Assembly: GCF_000816145.1 (NCBI RefSeq)
Contig: NZ_CP007141.1
Coordinates: 2,046,001-2,110,000 of the forward strand
Origin: Pseudothermotoga hypogea DSM 11164 = NBRC 106472
GTDB taxonomy: Bacteria > Thermotogota > Thermotogae > Thermotogales > DSM-5069
Reading direction: 5' to 3'
DNA length: 64,000 bases
The notes under the pieces were generated by a model. It worked only from the letters and a program-made list of their open reading frames with translations, was not told the DNA's origin and searched no databases. Shown piece after piece: positions 19,662 to 29,088 of this stretch (position 1 is its first letter; each line of letters begins with the position of its first letter). Position numbers and translations under genes: made by a program.

Positions 19662-20786
19662 TCACGGTCTTACAACCGTTTTCAATTCTGGTTTTCCACC
19701 TTTGATTTCAATTATCACCGCAGGCTTGACAGGATCACCCGAATCGGGTGGAAAGCTTATCATACCTGCGACACCGGCGAAGTCTTTCGTCGCAGCTAAG
19801 GCGTCCCTTATTGCGACCGGATCGAGAGACTGTGCTCGTTCGATCGCGTCCAGAACCAGATTGTAAGCGTCGAACGCAAGGGCACCGAACGCGTCGGGTC
19901 TTCTGTTGTACTCTTTCACGTAAGCCTCGACGAACGGTTTTGTCTTCGGTGAAAGATCCGCATCTTGGTGGAAGTAAGTCGTGTAACAGAGACCCTCTAC
20001 GAATTTCCCACCAATCTGGATCAGCTCTGGCGCATCCGCACCATCACCGGCAAGGAAGTTACCCGTGAAACCCAGTTCCCTTGCTTGTTTACAAATGAGC
20101 GCTATCTCAGCATAATAACCAGGCAGGAAGATCGTGTCGGGGTTTTGGGCCAGAGCATAGGTCAACTGCGCGGAGAAATCCTGATCTCCAGTGTTGTAGT
20201 AGACTTCAAAGAATTTTCCACCAAACTTGGCGAAAGCGCGCTTAAAGTAATTCGCAAGCCCAACGACGTAGTCCTGTGCAACGTCGACGAAGATCGCAAC
20301 CTTCCTGGACTTGAACTCTTCCCATGCGAACTTCGCGAGCAGTTCACCCTGCAACGTGTCGACAAAGCAGGCCCTGAAGATGAACCTTCTGTTCTGGGTG
20401 ACGAGTGGATTCGTCGCGGTGTTCGTCACCAGGGGCACTTGCTTTTGTTCTGCGATCGCACCTGCTGCCAAGGCGCATGAGCTCGTGCAGGGACCAAGAA
20501 TCGCAACGACCTTTTCCATGTCGATCAACCTTCTTGCGACGTTTGCAGCCTCGGCCTTGTCACCCTTATTGTCGAGCAGGATCACCTTGACGGGTACGTC
20601 TTTTCCTCCAATGTTGACCGTGGGTCTGAGCTTCATGGCCAACTTCACACCGTCCCAGGACATTTGTCCAAATCCTGCGATGGGCCCAGTCATCTCCCAA
20701 CCTGCACCGATCCTAACTTCGGTGACCTCGGCAGCAAACATGAGCGCGGCGGAAACCATCAACACTACCAGGAAGAACCTACGCAC
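19662..20786 (-). CDS. Branched-chain amino acid ABC transporter substrate-binding protein
   Basis: 374 residues. The N-terminus RRFFLVVLMVSAALMFAAEV is a signal peptide without a lipobox cysteine, so the protein is probably soluble in the periplasm or bound by a helix. The mature part has IGAGWEMTGPIAGFGQMSWDG, AILGPCTSSCALAAGAIAEQ, PLVTNTATNPLVT and FGALAFDAYNLVLDAI, typical of LivJ-type type I binding proteins. The start is GTG 20786 with GGAGGTG 5 bases upstream; the open frame to 20951 is upstream noncoding sequence containing the promoter. First gene of the liv operon. Confidence 0.93.
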   Translation of the reverse strand: MRRFFLVVLMVSAALMFAAEVTEVRIGAGWEMTGPIAGFGQMSWDGVKLAMKLRPTVNIGGKDVPVKVILLDNKGDKAEAANVARRLIDMEKVVAILGPCTSSCALAAGAIAEQKQVPLVTNTATNPLVTQNRRFIFRACFVDTLQGELLAKFAWEEFKSRKVAIFVDVAQDYVVGLANYFKRAFAKFGGKFFEVYYNTGDQDFSAQLTYALAQNPDTIFLPGYYAEIALICKQARELGFTGNFLAGDGADAPELIQIGGKFVEGLCYTTYFHQDADLSPKTKPFVEAYVKEYNRRPDAFGALAFDAYNLVLDAIERAQSLDPVAIRDALAATKDFAGVAGMISFPPDSGDPVKPAVIIEIKGGKPELKTVVRP

Positions 20787-20829
20787 AACACCACCTCCAT
20801 TGAACAGTTTGCGGGCTATGTTTGCCGTT

Positions 20830-20861
20830 ATTATATCATAAACGTAGACAAACCTTGTCAA
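20830..20861 (-). promoter_or_regulatory. Promoter for the liv operon
   Basis: On the minus strand TTGACA (20856-20861) is followed by TATAAT (20830-20835). The spacer is 20 bases, longer than the usual 17; an overlapping TATGAT gives 15. It lies about 45 bases before the GTG start of the binding-protein gene. The -35 box overlaps the one proposed for the divergent gene at 20909. Confidence 0.6.
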
Positions 20862-20885
20862 GTCGATTCTGGCAGATTGTATGAT
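20855..20885 (+). promoter_or_regulatory. Promoter for the gene at 20909
   Basis: TTGTCA at 20855-20860 and TATGAT at 20880-20885 with a 19-base spacer, 23 bases before the ATG. The -35 box is shared with the opposite-strand TTGACA, so the two promoters probably compete. Confidence 0.45.
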
Positions 20886-20908
20886 AAAATGCAGAGTGTG
20901 GGGGGACG

Positions 20909-21508
20909 ATGGTGTCGATCGATCCAAAAAAATTGGAAAGCATAATAACACAGATCTCCGGGATAATAGCTGCGCGAGTGGTTTCGGACACGGATGGTCT
21001 GAAAGAGATCCACGTGGTCGCCGATTCTGCGAAGAATCCCAAGCAGATCGTTCGAGACGTCGAGACCGCCATACTCGCCTCGACGGGTTTGAGGATCGAC
21101 AGAAAGATCGTCAGTGTTGCCCAGCTGAACCAGGACTACCAGCCAATGGAGGATTACACGATCGAGTCCGTGAAGGCGGAAGAGGTCGGAAAGAATTTGA
21201 GGGTGACCGTCATAATCAGGCACGATGACGAAGCCTACGAAGGCATCGCCGAGGGGCCCAGGACAAGCCTGCAGAGGCTCAGAATAGCAGCTTCAGCGGT
21301 TCTGAAGGCCGTAGAAGAGCTCTCCAGCAACGTGTACTCAGTGGACGACGTGAGAGTCGTCAATTTGGCCGGCAAGGACTTTGTCGTTTGCCACGTAACA
21401 AGGCTCGCCAACGATAAAGAAAAGAGCATTATAGGCAGCGCGGAAATAGGACGGGACGTCTTGTTCGCCGCCGCGAACGCAGCGTTAGACGCCTGGAAAA
21501 GGGCTTAG
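20909..21508 (+). CDS. Conserved protein of unknown function
   Basis: 199 residues, soluble, no signal peptide. The N-terminal half has a well-formed alpha-beta pattern: ITQISGIIAARVVSDTDG, KEIHVVADSAKNPKQIVRDV and STGLRIDRKIVSVAQL. The C-terminal half has GPRTSLQRLRIAASAVLKAV and SAEIGRDVLFAAANAALDAW. I recall similar sequences annotated only as hypothetical in several phyla and cannot assign a function. The start ATG 20909 follows GGGGGGA; GTG 20912 is possible. It stands alone on the plus strand between two minus-strand trains and its stop overlaps the jag stop by 4 bases. Confidence 0.8.
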   Translation: MVSIDPKKLESIITQISGIIAARVVSDTDGLKEIHVVADSAKNPKQIVRDVETAILASTGLRIDRKIVSVAQLNQDYQPMEDYTIESVKAEEVGKNLRVTVIIRHDDEAYEGIAEGPRTSLQRLRIAASAVLKAVEELSSNVYSVDDVRVVNLAGKDFVVCHVTRLANDKEKSIIGSAEIGRDVLFAAANAALDAWKRA

Positions 21509-22149
21509 TTGTCTTCTTCTTCGTTTTTTCCGTTTGCGCTGTACTCAATTACGACCTTCCTGTAAGGCTCGACACCCACTGAGTAACTCTTTACATTTTT
21601 GTGCCGTTTCACTATCTCGTGGACCATTCTGCGCTCGAAAGCGAACATGGGATCGAGCATCACTTTGCCTTTCGTGAGTTTTGCACGTTGAATCGCTTGC
21701 TTGACGATCGCTTCCAGGTTTTTCTTTCTCCGTTTCTTGTACTGGCCCGCATCCACCGATACAGAAAGTTTCGTGTCGCTCATTCTGTTGAGGTATATCA
21801 TTGCAACGTGCTGGAGCGCGGCGAGCGTTTTACCGTGCTTTCCGATGAGCCTTCCAAGATCTGATCCGTCGAGTTCCACCAAGAATCTCCTGCCGGAGCA
21901 AGATACTTTCACTACCACGTCACCGCCGGCGCTCAAAGCGTTCAAAAGGAATTCTTCTAATTTTCGCGTGAAGTAGTTACTGTTGAAGTTGATCTCAATT
22001 TCAGCATCCTTGGAGAACAGACCGAAGATCCCCTTCGACCCTTTGTCTATGATCGTATATTCATATTCACCTTCACGCAGATCAAAACGCTCCTTCGCTT
22101 TTTGTAAGGCTTCTTCAACTGTTGGCGCGCTGATCCTGACCTTCTTCAC
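21505..22149 (-). CDS. jag: RNA-binding protein Jag/KhpB
   Basis: 214 residues. Three domains: Jag-N (VEEALQKAKERFDL to DKGSKGIFGLFSKDAEIEI), a KH domain with the GXXG loop in LIGKHGKTLAALQ, and a C-terminal R3H domain (RRMVHEIVKRHKNVKSYSVG) with the R-x3-H pattern. KhpB proteins bind RNA and influence cell division and envelope growth in Gram-positive bacteria. GTG 22149 with GGGGTGA upstream, 6 bases after the yidC stop, is the likely start. It is the last gene of the rpmH-rnpA-yidD-yidC-jag group. Confidence 0.93.
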   Translation of the reverse strand: MKKVRISAPTVEEALQKAKERFDLREGEYEYTIIDKGSKGIFGLFSKDAEIEINFNSNYFTRKLEEFLLNALSAGGDVVVKVSCSGRRFLVELDGSDLGRLIGKHGKTLAALQHVAMIYLNRMSDTKLSVSVDAGQYKKRRKKNLEAIVKQAIQRAKLTKGKVMLDPMFAFERRMVHEIVKRHKNVKSYSVGVEPYRKVVIEYSANGKNEEEDN

Positions 22150-22155
22150 CTCGAC

Positions 22156-23487
22156 TCACCCCTTGGGTCTCAAACCCAGAAGTTCACGTGTGGTGATCCC
22201 TCTGATCTTGTAACGTTTGTAAATGTAGTAAGTGACGAGCAATTGAATGACTGTGTTGGTTGTGAAGTACAAAAACAGACCACTCGGCAATCCCACGAAC
22301 AGGAAAGTGAACGCAACGGACATGAGGATCCCCTGCCAGGCAGATCTGGCATCCTGGCTCGTGATGAGCGTGTTGTAGTAGCTCGCCAGGATCGTGATCA
22401 GAACGAACACCGCGTTGGCTGAGAACCCTCCCTTCGACAGGTCAGACCATATCAAGAACCTACCGTTGAACGCGAACTCCTCTTGGAAGTAACGTATCAC
22501 AGCGTACAACAGAAAGAAAACGGGAAGTTGCACAACGAGCATGAGACAACCGCTCGCCGGATTCACACCTTCTTCTTTGTAAGCTTTCAAGAGTTCTTCT
22601 TGCTGCCTCGTTGGGTCTTTGTACTTCTTTCGTATCATCTCGATCTTCGGTTGTAGCTTGCGCATCTTTATCATCGACTTCGTTTGAGCGTGGTAAAGAG
22701 GATACAGCGCGAACCTCACAACGATCGTGAACAGAATGATCGCCCAGCCGAAATTCTTGGTGAGCTTGAACAACCACCAGAAAAACCATACGAGGGGATA
22801 GAAGACCGGATCGTACCACGCGGAGGAACCGGGAATGGTTTTCAGCGTTGAGACGAGCTCTTCATAGTCCCCCGGGAAAAGTTTTTTCAGAAATACTCTC
22901 TTGTAGGGTCCCAGATGAAAGATCAAGGTGGCACTGGAATCAATGGTAACGTTGTTCGACACGATTCTCTGCGAACTGGTCTTAACCAGACTCAGTGTTC
23001 TCGTTTTGGGTGCGAAGGACAAAAAGTAATCCTTGATCACTCTGTCGTTGTCGGCAAACCACACACGCGGCAGGCTCACCGTCACCGGGAACTTCGTCTC
23101 CAATCGAACCTCGATGAGATACTCCGGAACGTTGCGAAAAACGTAAGTCTTTTTCACATCTCCATAGTCATAGATGAGCGTCAGATCACCTCTGTAACTG
23201 TTGGTAGCAACCTGTTCGCCGAAGAGTTGTGCCTCAGCCACGACGTTCAAGGACGTTCCGTCCTCGGTCAAGACATCAAAGCCGTCGTTGTCTCTCTCAA
23301 AAACGTGAACTCTTCTTTCAGCCGTCAGGTAGACATTAACAAGATTACCGTTCTGATCGAACTCGTATTCCGCAAAACGCGTTTGGATCTTGATCCCACT
23401 GGCAAGGTACGTCACTTTGATCTCGTTCTGTGCCACGCTCAAGCACACTGCAACGATCAGAATCGAGATGATGAGCAACCTCTTCAA
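22156..23487 (-). CDS. yidC: Membrane protein insertase YidC
   Basis: 443 residues: N-terminal membrane helix (LLIISILIVAVCLSVAQ), a periplasmic domain of about 200 residues rich in beta strands as in Gram-negative YidC, then the Oxa1 core with five helices, including FAIILFTIVVRFALYPLYH-like sequence, the cytoplasmic loop KMRKLQPKIEMIRKKYKD and ASGCLMLVVQLPVFFLLYAV. The conserved arginine of the hydrophilic groove is in VRFALYPL. It inserts membrane proteins alone or with SecYEG. ATG 23487 overlaps the yidD stop (ATGA). Confidence 0.95.
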   Translation of the reverse strand: MKRLLIISILIVAVCLSVAQNEIKVTYLASGIKIQTRFAEYEFDQNGNLVNVYLTAERRVHVFERDNDGFDVLTEDGTSLNVVAEAQLFGEQVATNSYRGDLTLIYDYGDVKKTYVFRNVPEYLIEVRLETKFPVTVSLPRVWFADNDRVIKDYFLSFAPKTRTLSLVKTSSQRIVSNNVTIDSSATLIFHLGPYKRVFLKKLFPGDYEELVSTLKTIPGSSAWYDPVFYPLVWFFWWLFKLTKNFGWAIILFTIVVRFALYPLYHAQTKSMIKMRKLQPKIEMIRKKYKDPTRQQEELLKAYKEEGVNPASGCLMLVVQLPVFFLLYAVIRYFQEEFAFNGRFLIWSDLSKGGFSANAVFVLITILASYYNTLITSQDARSAWQGILMSVAFTFLFVGLPSGLFLYFTTNTVIQLLVTYYIYKRYKIRGITTRELLGLRPKG

Positions 23488-23723
23488 GTCGATCTCCTCC
23501 TCAGTGTGAATTTTTCTGGTACGGGATCCTCACCACCCGGGTTCAACGGGTTGCACCTGAGGACACGCCAGATGGCGAGCAATAGACCTTTGAACACTCC
23601 AAACCTTTCAACGGCTTGTAAAGCGTAAGTCGAGCAGGTCGGGGTGAACCTGCATGTCGGAGGTTTCATCGGGGAAATGTACTTTTGGTAAAACCTTATA
23701 CAGTTCATGACGAACCTTCTCAT
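23484..23723 (-). CDS. yidD: Membrane protein insertion efficiency factor YidD
   Basis: 79 residues. All hallmarks are visible: FYQKYISPMKPPTCRFTPTC with the paired cysteines, STYALQAVERFGVFKG and RVLRCNPLNPGGEDPVP. It is a small membrane-associated helper of YidC. ATG 23723 overlaps the rnpA stop (ATGA); the upstream extension lies inside rnpA and is not needed. Confidence 0.95.
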   Translation of the reverse strand: MRRFVMNCIRFYQKYISPMKPPTCRFTPTCSTYALQAVERFGVFKGLLLAIWRVLRCNPLNPGGEDPVPEKFTLRRRST

Positions 23724-24091
23724 GTACCTATCCTCTTCAACAACGCTTCCAATCCATCTCTGATCGTCCAATAGTCAATGGTATCAAGGATTTCGGACAG
23801 GGCCTTCCGTGGAATCACAACGATATCGTAGCCTTTGGCGATCTCTAACTTCATGGTTCTGTAGCTCTCCCTGACCCATCGCTTTATCTTGTTCCTGTCG
23901 TGGGCTTTACCCAGTTTCTTTCGAACCACGATCGCAATCCTGTTGAAATCGAGACCATTCTTGGCGTATACGACGGTGAAAAGCTCATTCTGCAGAGACA
24001 CTCCCTCACGGAAAACCCTGTCGAAATCTCGTTTTAACCTCAGCCGTTCCTGGCGGGGAAACGAATGGAGATTCAAACTGCCAATCTCCAT
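23720..24091 (-). CDS. rnpA: Ribonuclease P protein component RnpA
   Basis: 123 residues, basic. Family hallmarks: [13 protein letters not shown], a hydrophobic strand FTVVYAKNG, and the RNR-type motif [12 protein letters not shown] followed by YRTMK. It assists the RNase P RNA in maturing tRNA 5' ends. The ATG at 24091 lies inside the L34 gene in another frame, so the two coding regions overlap by 19 bases. An internal start is possible, but the N-terminal residues ([17 protein letters not shown]) look plausible. Confidence 0.93.
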   Translation of the reverse strand: MEIGSLNLHSFPRQERLRLKRDFDRVFREGVSLQNELFTVVYAKNGLDFNRIAIVVRKKLGKAHDRNKIKRWVRESYRTMKLEIAKGYDIVVIPRKALSEILDTIDYWTIRDGLEALLKRIGT

Positions 24092-24207
24092 CTACCTTTC
24101 GCCCTTCTGCGGGCGAGCACTTTCCTTCCCGAGGCCGTACGGGACCTGACGAGAAAACCGTGTGTCTTTTGTCTCTTTCTTCGGTTCGGCTGATAAGTTC
24201 TCTTCAT
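24073..24207 (-). CDS. rpmH: Ribosomal protein L34 (bL34)
   Basis: 44 residues read directly on the minus strand: begins [20 protein letters not shown] and ends [12 protein letters not shown]. These are the universally conserved L34 residues and length. ATG 24207 is preceded by AAGGAGGAAGACGAG, a strong ribosome site, and lies 18 bases after the disA stop. The 3' end overlaps the rnpA start by 19 bases, so translation of the two is probably linked. Very short genes like this one are easily missed. Confidence 0.96.
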   Translation of the reverse strand: MKRTYQPNRRKRQKTHGFLVRSRTASGRKVLARRRAKGRWRLAV

Positions 24208-24225
24208 CTCGTCTTCCTCCTTCTC

Positions 24226-25299
24226 CTATTCCGGTTTCTTTCCAATCTGAGTCTTTTCCCTTCTCTTTATCATACCAAGATTGGACACAATTGCCAACGC
24301 CCTTTTTTCTCCAATTCCATCCACGGATTTCAGTTCCTCCACATCCGCTTCACCGAGATTCTTCAAGTTCTTGAAAGTCTTCACGAGGTTCTGAGAAACG
24401 TTCAGGGGAATCTTCACCGTCTCTTTCAAGAACCTGTAACCCTTTGGATAGACCACAGTTTCACCGGCCTGTGCGACCGTTTGAACGTCGAGGCCCAACT
24501 CCCTGATGATCTTCATCTCTGTCAAGTTTCTCTCCTGTTTGAGCCTCTCAATCATTTCTGCGGCCTTATCTGGATCAACATCCGCCGTACTGTAATCCAT
24601 GATCAAAAGCATCGTGGTCTCCTCGACGTCCGAAAGAACCTCCTCCAGCTGCGCCCAGATCAGACTGGCTTCCTCGCCGAGTTCCACAATGAACGGATAG
24701 ATTTCTTCGTATATTCTCATCATCCTTATCGCTTTCTCTATAGTCCTTGCCACATCGTAGATGGACACACCCGCGTCAAAGACAGAATCGATGTGAGACA
24801 ACAGTTTGTCGAGGTTGAGGCGATACTTCTCCATCGCGTTCAGAGCTTGAGACACCCTTGCCATCAACAGTCTGGTGTCACTGAGCACGTACTTGTGGGG
24901 TCCGTAATAAACGGTTACGACATTCCTGCGTTTCGAGATCGCAACGACCATGCAGTTCGTCTGACGCGCCACCCTTTCTGCGGTCCTGTGACGCGTACCC
25001 GTTTCTCCTGTCGGAATATTTGGATCAGGAACCAGGTGTGCGTTCGCTATCAAGATTTTGGAAACGTCTTGCGAGACAATTATTGCTCCATCCATTTTCG
25101 ACAGCTCGTACAACCTTTCAGGAGTGAACGTGCAGTTCACTTCAAAACCGCCCTGAATGATGTTTTTGTGCTTTGAGAGATCGTCAACAAAGAGTATCAG
25201 GGCTCCAAGATTCGCCGCCATTATGTCATCCAGAGCCTTTCTGAGTTTTGTACCCGGAGACAACAGGGCTATCTTGTTGAGCAATTCACTCGCGATCAA
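24226..25299 (-). CDS. disA: DNA integrity scanning diadenylate cyclase DisA
   Basis: 357 residues. The N-terminal DAC domain shows the DGA motif (residues 70-72) and the RHR motif in GTRHRTAERVA (about 103-105), both needed to make cyclic di-AMP from ATP. A helical spine and a C-terminal helix-hairpin-helix DNA-binding region (EELKSVDGIGEKRALAIV) follow. DisA senses branched DNA structures. TTG 25299 is the start, preceded by GAGGAAAG, overlapping the radA end by 14 bases. In Thermotoga the octamer structure is known (family knowledge). Confidence 0.96.
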   Translation of the reverse strand: MIASELLNKIALLSPGTKLRKALDDIMAANLGALILFVDDLSKHKNIIQGGFEVNCTFTPERLYELSKMDGAIIVSQDVSKILIANAHLVPDPNIPTGETGTRHRTAERVARQTNCMVVAISKRRNVVTVYYGPHKYVLSDTRLLMARVSQALNAMEKYRLNLDKLLSHIDSVFDAGVSIYDVARTIEKAIRMMRIYEEIYPFIVELGEEASLIWAQLEEVLSDVEETTMLLIMDYSTADVDPDKAAEMIERLKQERNLTEMKIIRELGLDVQTVAQAGETVVYPKGYRFLKETVKIPLNVSQNLVKTFKNLKNLGEADVEELKSVDGIGEKRALAIVSNLGMIKRREKTQIGKKPE

Positions 25300-26617
25300 C
25301 TTTCCTCACTCCCAGAACGTCCAGCAGGGATCTCACGTCTTTCAGCGCACGGCAATTGTTGGCAAGATCTGAACTTGCGGGCAACAGTATTTTTTCCAAC
25401 TCGATCCTGCTCAGCGCGTCGAGACGATTCTTGATCCTGTGAACAGGCCTGATCCTTCCATCCAAACTGATCTCACCGAGGGCCGCAGTTCTACCCAGTG
25501 GAACCTCGGTCAAAGAAGAAACGATGGCGCAGGCGACGGCCAAATCTGCGGCCGTGTCGGTAATTCTCAAACCACCCATCACGTTCACATAAACGTCTCG
25601 ACTCTCCAGAGAAAGACGTGCCTGACGCTCCAGAATGGCTATAAGCATCAAGAGTCTGGTCAAATCGTAGCCGTTGCTCACGCGTCTTGGCGAAACGGAT
25701 CTTGTCTTCGACACGAGGGCCTGCAGTTGCACAACGAGTGGTTTCGAACCTTCGATCACGCAGCTGAGACAGTTGCCCGCTGGTGGTTCTTCCACATCTA
25801 TCAGGAAAGATTCGTCGATCTGTTTCAGACCCAGCTCGGTCATCTCAAAGATGCACATCTCACCAGAAGGGCCGAATCTGTTCTTGACAACCCTGAGGAC
25901 CCTGTAATCTGTGTTCGCCTCTCCCTCGAAATAGATCACTGTGTCAACCAGATGCTCAACCATCTTTGGACCCGCGATCTCACCACTCTTTGTTATATGC
26001 GCTATGAGCAATGCGGGAATCGAAAGCTGTTTACAACGTTCCGTGATCAGTGAAGCAGCTGTACGAACCTGAGCGATGCTTCCAGGATAAGCACCGACTT
26101 GCTCTGAATACATGGCTTGGAGTGAGTCCAGGACCAAAAACTCATAAGAGCTGTCCAAGACGTTCAGCACACCTTGCGGATCGTTCTCGCTCAGGACAAC
26201 GACGTTGTCTTTGAAGCGACAGTCAAACCTCGCCGCCCTGTAGCCAACTTGTTCCGCCGACTCCTCGGCACTGACGTACAACACTTTGAACGTGCTCGCA
26301 AGGTGACAAGAAATCTGGAGAGCCAGGCTACTCTTACCGACGCCTGGCTCCCCACCGAGCAGAATTACCTGTCCTGGTAACAAACCACCACTCAACGCCT
26401 CGTCGAGTTCAAAAAAACCGGTTCGAATCCTCTTCAACCTCGGTTCTGTTGTGAGAGCCGTCAGACTGACTGGTTCAACCAAGTTCTTTCGCCGTTCACC
26501 TTCAACGTTTGTGACCTGCCTGGCCGTGTTCCACGCACCGCAACTTGGACACTTTCCAAACCATTTTGGCGATTCGTAGCCACAGTTTTCACAAACAAAA
26601 TGGCTGGTCTTCTTCAT
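25286..26617 (-). CDS. radA: DNA repair protein RadA
   Basis: 443 residues. N-terminal zinc ribbon CENCGYESPKWFGKCPSC, RecA-like core with Walker A GGEPGVGKSSLAL, the RadA-specific KNRFGPSGE motif, and a C-terminal Lon-protease-like domain (VYVNVMGGLRITDTAADLAVA). It promotes branch migration in recombinational repair. The ATG 26617 overlaps the clpC stop and the gene end overlaps disA, so clpC, radA and disA form a tight set also seen in Firmicutes. Confidence 0.95.
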   Translation of the reverse strand: MKKTSHFVCENCGYESPKWFGKCPSCGAWNTARQVTNVEGERRKNLVEPVSLTALTTEPRLKRIRTGFFELDEALSGGLLPGQVILLGGEPGVGKSSLALQISCHLASTFKVLYVSAEESAEQVGYRAARFDCRFKDNVVVLSENDPQGVLNVLDSSYEFLVLDSLQAMYSEQVGAYPGSIAQVRTAASLITERCKQLSIPALLIAHITKSGEIAGPKMVEHLVDTVIYFEGEANTDYRVLRVVKNRFGPSGEMCIFEMTELGLKQIDESFLIDVEEPPAGNCLSCVIEGSKPLVVQLQALVSKTRSVSPRRVSNGYDLTRLLMLIAILERQARLSLESRDVYVNVMGGLRITDTAADLAVACAIVSSLTEVPLGRTAALGEISLDGRIRPVHRIKNRLDALSRIELEKILLPASSDLANNCRALKDVRSLLDVLGVRKVDRE

Positions 26618-29067
26618 CCCTGCAGAACTCCTGCCTTTGTCCTGCGTCTCTTAGTGAATTTCAGACCGTCTTTGCCGCGAGAACAAACGATTACGTCACC
26701 CGGATTGAACTTGCCTCTGAGTATCTCTTCGGCGAGCGGATCTTCCAGATACTGTTGGATGGCTCGCTTCAAAGGTCTTGCACCGTACACGGGATCGAAA
26801 CCTTTCTCTATCAAAAACTCTTTAGCAGATTTTGCCAAGACCACGTCGAGTCCCTTGCTCTTCAACCTGTCTTTCAAGTCCGAGATGAGTATGTCGATGA
26901 TCTTCGAGACGTCCTCCTTTGACAGCGGGTGGAAGACCACTATTTCGTCTATTCGGTTCAGAAACTCCGGTCTGAAAGTCTTCTTGACTTCTTCGAGAAC
27001 GAGCGTCTTCATCTCATCGTAATCGCGTTGTGCATCTTCCTGAGAGACGAAACCGAGCGTTCTCTTGGACTTGTTTATCAACGTACCTCCAATGTTGCTG
27101 GTCATGACGATGATCGTGTTCTTGAAGTCCACCTCTCTACCCTGAGAATCGGTCAGACGACCATCGTCCATGATCTGAAGCAGGATGTTAAAGACGTCCG
27201 GATGTGCCTTCTCGATCTCATCGAACAGAATGACTGAGAAGGGTCTGCGTCTGACCTTTTCGGTCAGCGTTCCACCCTCCTCGTAACCAACGTAGCCTGG
27301 AGGTGCCCCGATCAACCTCGAAACAGAGAACCTCTCCATGTACTCGCTCATGTCGAACCTAACCAGCGCCTTCTCGTCACCAAAGAGGTGTGCGGCGAGC
27401 ACCTTCGTCAGCTCCGTTTTACCTACACCCGTGGGTCCAAGGAACAGAAACACACCGATGGGGCGCCTCGGATCTTTCAAACCGCTGCGGGCGCGTCTTA
27501 TGGCCCTCGCGATGGCCTTTATGGCTTCGTCTTGACCCACGATGCGCTGATGCAATGCCTTCTCGAGGTTCAACAGCTTCTCACTTTCGCTTTCTTCTAT
27601 CTTCATCAAAGGTATGCCTGTCCAGCTCGACACGACCTCCGCAACCTGATCAACGTCAACGGTTATTATTGAAGATTCGACAGCTTTTCTCCACGCTTGG
27701 TACTTTTCGTTCAGCTGTGCGGAAAGTGTTCTTTCCTCTTCTTTCAGTTCCGCAGCCTTCTCGTAATCCTGGTTCAACACAGCGAGCTCCTTATCGTTCT
27801 TGATCTGTTCCAAACGCGCCTTCAAAACCTGTATCTCCGGTGGAAGAACAAAGCTCTTCAAACGCGCCCTCGCACCGGCTTCGTCCACCACATCGATGGC
27901 TTTGTCCGGCAAGAAGTGGTCCGTGATGTAACGTTTCGACAGATAGACCGCCGCTTCCAGTGCGGAGTCGGTGTACTTGACCCTGTGGTGTGCTTCGTAC
28001 TTGTGTCTCAAACCTTTGAGGATGTTGAGCGTCTCCTCGGCGCTCGGCTCTCTGACGTAGATCTTCTGGAAACGCCTCTCGAGTGCCGCATCCTTCTCAA
28101 TGTATTTCCTGTACTCGTCGGGAGTCGTCGCACCTATACACTTGATCTCACCTCTGGCAAGCGCAGGCTTCAAAATGTTCGCGGCGTCCACGGCGCCTTC
28201 GGCCGAACCGGCTCCAACAATCGTGTGTATTTCGTCAATGAAGAGTATGATGTTCGGATCTCGACTGACGACCTGCAACAACTTCTTCATCCTCTTCTCG
28301 AATTCTCCCCTGTATTTGGTCCCAGCCACGAGCGCGGCAACGTCAAGAGAAAAGATCGTCTTGTGTTTGAGAGGTTCTGGAACTTCGCCTGCGACGATCC
28401 GCTGCGCCAGACCCTCAACGATGGCAGTCTTACCGATGCCTGGCTCACCTATGAGTACCGGGTTGTTCTTCTTCCTTCTCACCAGAATCTGCATCACACG
28501 CTCTATTTCCTCTTCCCTGCCTATAACTGGATCCAGCTGATTTTTCATCGCAAGAGCCGTGAGGTCTATGCCAAAACCTTCCAGGTGCCTGACGGACGGA
28601 TTGTCTGACGTTCTCTCAACATCGTAATCCGACTCTCGTTGCTGGGAGCTTTCGACCACTATCCTTCTGAGCGTTCCAAGGTCTACGCCCATTTTCCTGA
28701 GCACGTGGACGGCTATTCCCTCGCCTTCTCTTATGATCCCCAAGAGAATGTGCTCGGGTTGTATTTTCTCGCTCCCCAGGTACTTTGCTTCCTCGTATGC
28801 AAGTTCGATGACACGCTTGGCCCTGGGCGTCATCTGAGGTGAGCTTGAATAGCCCCTCATGCCCATGCCGACCATTGATATGATCTCGTTTTTCGCACGC
28901 GCGTAGGTGACTCCCATCTCACCAAGCGACTCGCTCAGCGGAGAATCCTGCTTCAGTATCGCAAGCAGAATGTGTTCAGTTCCAACATAGGAATGGCCCA
29001 TTTCGATGGCTTCTTTCTGAGCTTCCACGATCAACCTTGCTGAGCTTTCTGAAAATTTATCGAACAT
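26614..29067 (-). CDS. clpC: ATP-dependent Clp protease ATPase ClpC
   Basis: About 817 residues, ClpC class. N-terminal repeats ([16 protein letters not shown] and [17 protein letters not shown]), first AAA+ module with [15 protein letters not shown] and [13 protein letters not shown], a middle domain with the UVR-like [15 protein letters not shown], and a second AAA+ module with [15 protein letters not shown] and [13 protein letters not shown]. It unfolds proteins for ClpP or acts as a chaperone; no mcsA/mcsB/ctsR genes are nearby, unlike in Bacillus. ATG 29067 with AAAGGAG 8 bases upstream is favoured over ATG 29073 and GTG 29076. Confidence 0.95.
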   Translation of the reverse strand: MFDKFSESSARLIVEAQKEAIEMGHSYVGTEHILLAILKQDSPLSESLGEMGVTYARAKNEIISMVGMGMRGYSSSPQMTPRAKRVIELAYEEAKYLGSEKIQPEHILLGIIREGEGIAVHVLRKMGVDLGTLRRIVVESSQQRESDYDVERTSDNPSVRHLEGFGIDLTALAMKNQLDPVIGREEEIERVMQILVRRKKNNPVLIGEPGIGKTAIVEGLAQRIVAGEVPEPLKHKTIFSLDVAALVAGTKYRGEFEKRMKKLLQVVSRDPNIILFIDEIHTIVGAGSAEGAVDAANILKPALARGEIKCIGATTPDEYRKYIEKDAALERRFQKIYVREPSAEETLNILKGLRHKYEAHHRVKYTDSALEAAVYLSKRYITDHFLPDKAIDVVDEAGARARLKSFVLPPEIQVLKARLEQIKNDKELAVLNQDYEKAAELKEEERTLSAQLNEKYQAWRKAVESSIITVDVDQVAEVVSSWTGIPLMKIEESESEKLLNLEKALHQRIVGQDEAIKAIARAIRRARSGLKDPRRPIGVFLFLGPTGVGKTELTKVLAAHLFGDEKALVRFDMSEYMERFSVSRLIGAPPGYVGYEEGGTLTEKVRRRPFSVILFDEIEKAHPDVFNILLQIMDDGRLTDSQGREVDFKNTIIVMTSNIGGTLINKSKRTLGFVSQEDAQRDYDEMKTLVLEEVKKTFRPEFLNRIDEIVVFHPLSKEDVSKIIDILISDLKDRLKSKGLDVVLAKSAKEFLIEKGFDPVYGARPLKRAIQQYLEDPLAEEILRGKFNPGDVIVCSRGKDGLKFTKRRRTKAGVLQG

Positions 29068-29088
29068 TCGCATCACTCCTTTCTCTCT

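Noticed and set aside
20787-20951. Extended N-terminus of the liv binding protein
   Set aside because: Contains the promoter elements and precedes a clear signal peptide; translation there is noncoding-like.
24160-25176. Long plus-strand open frame (338 codons) opposite disA
   Set aside because: disA on the other strand has full-length, motif-complete homology; the plus frame shows no recognisable protein pattern.
27697-28608. Plus-strand open frame of about 300 codons opposite clpC
   Set aside because: Antisense shadow of a strongly conserved AAA+ gene; no ribosome site and no family pattern.
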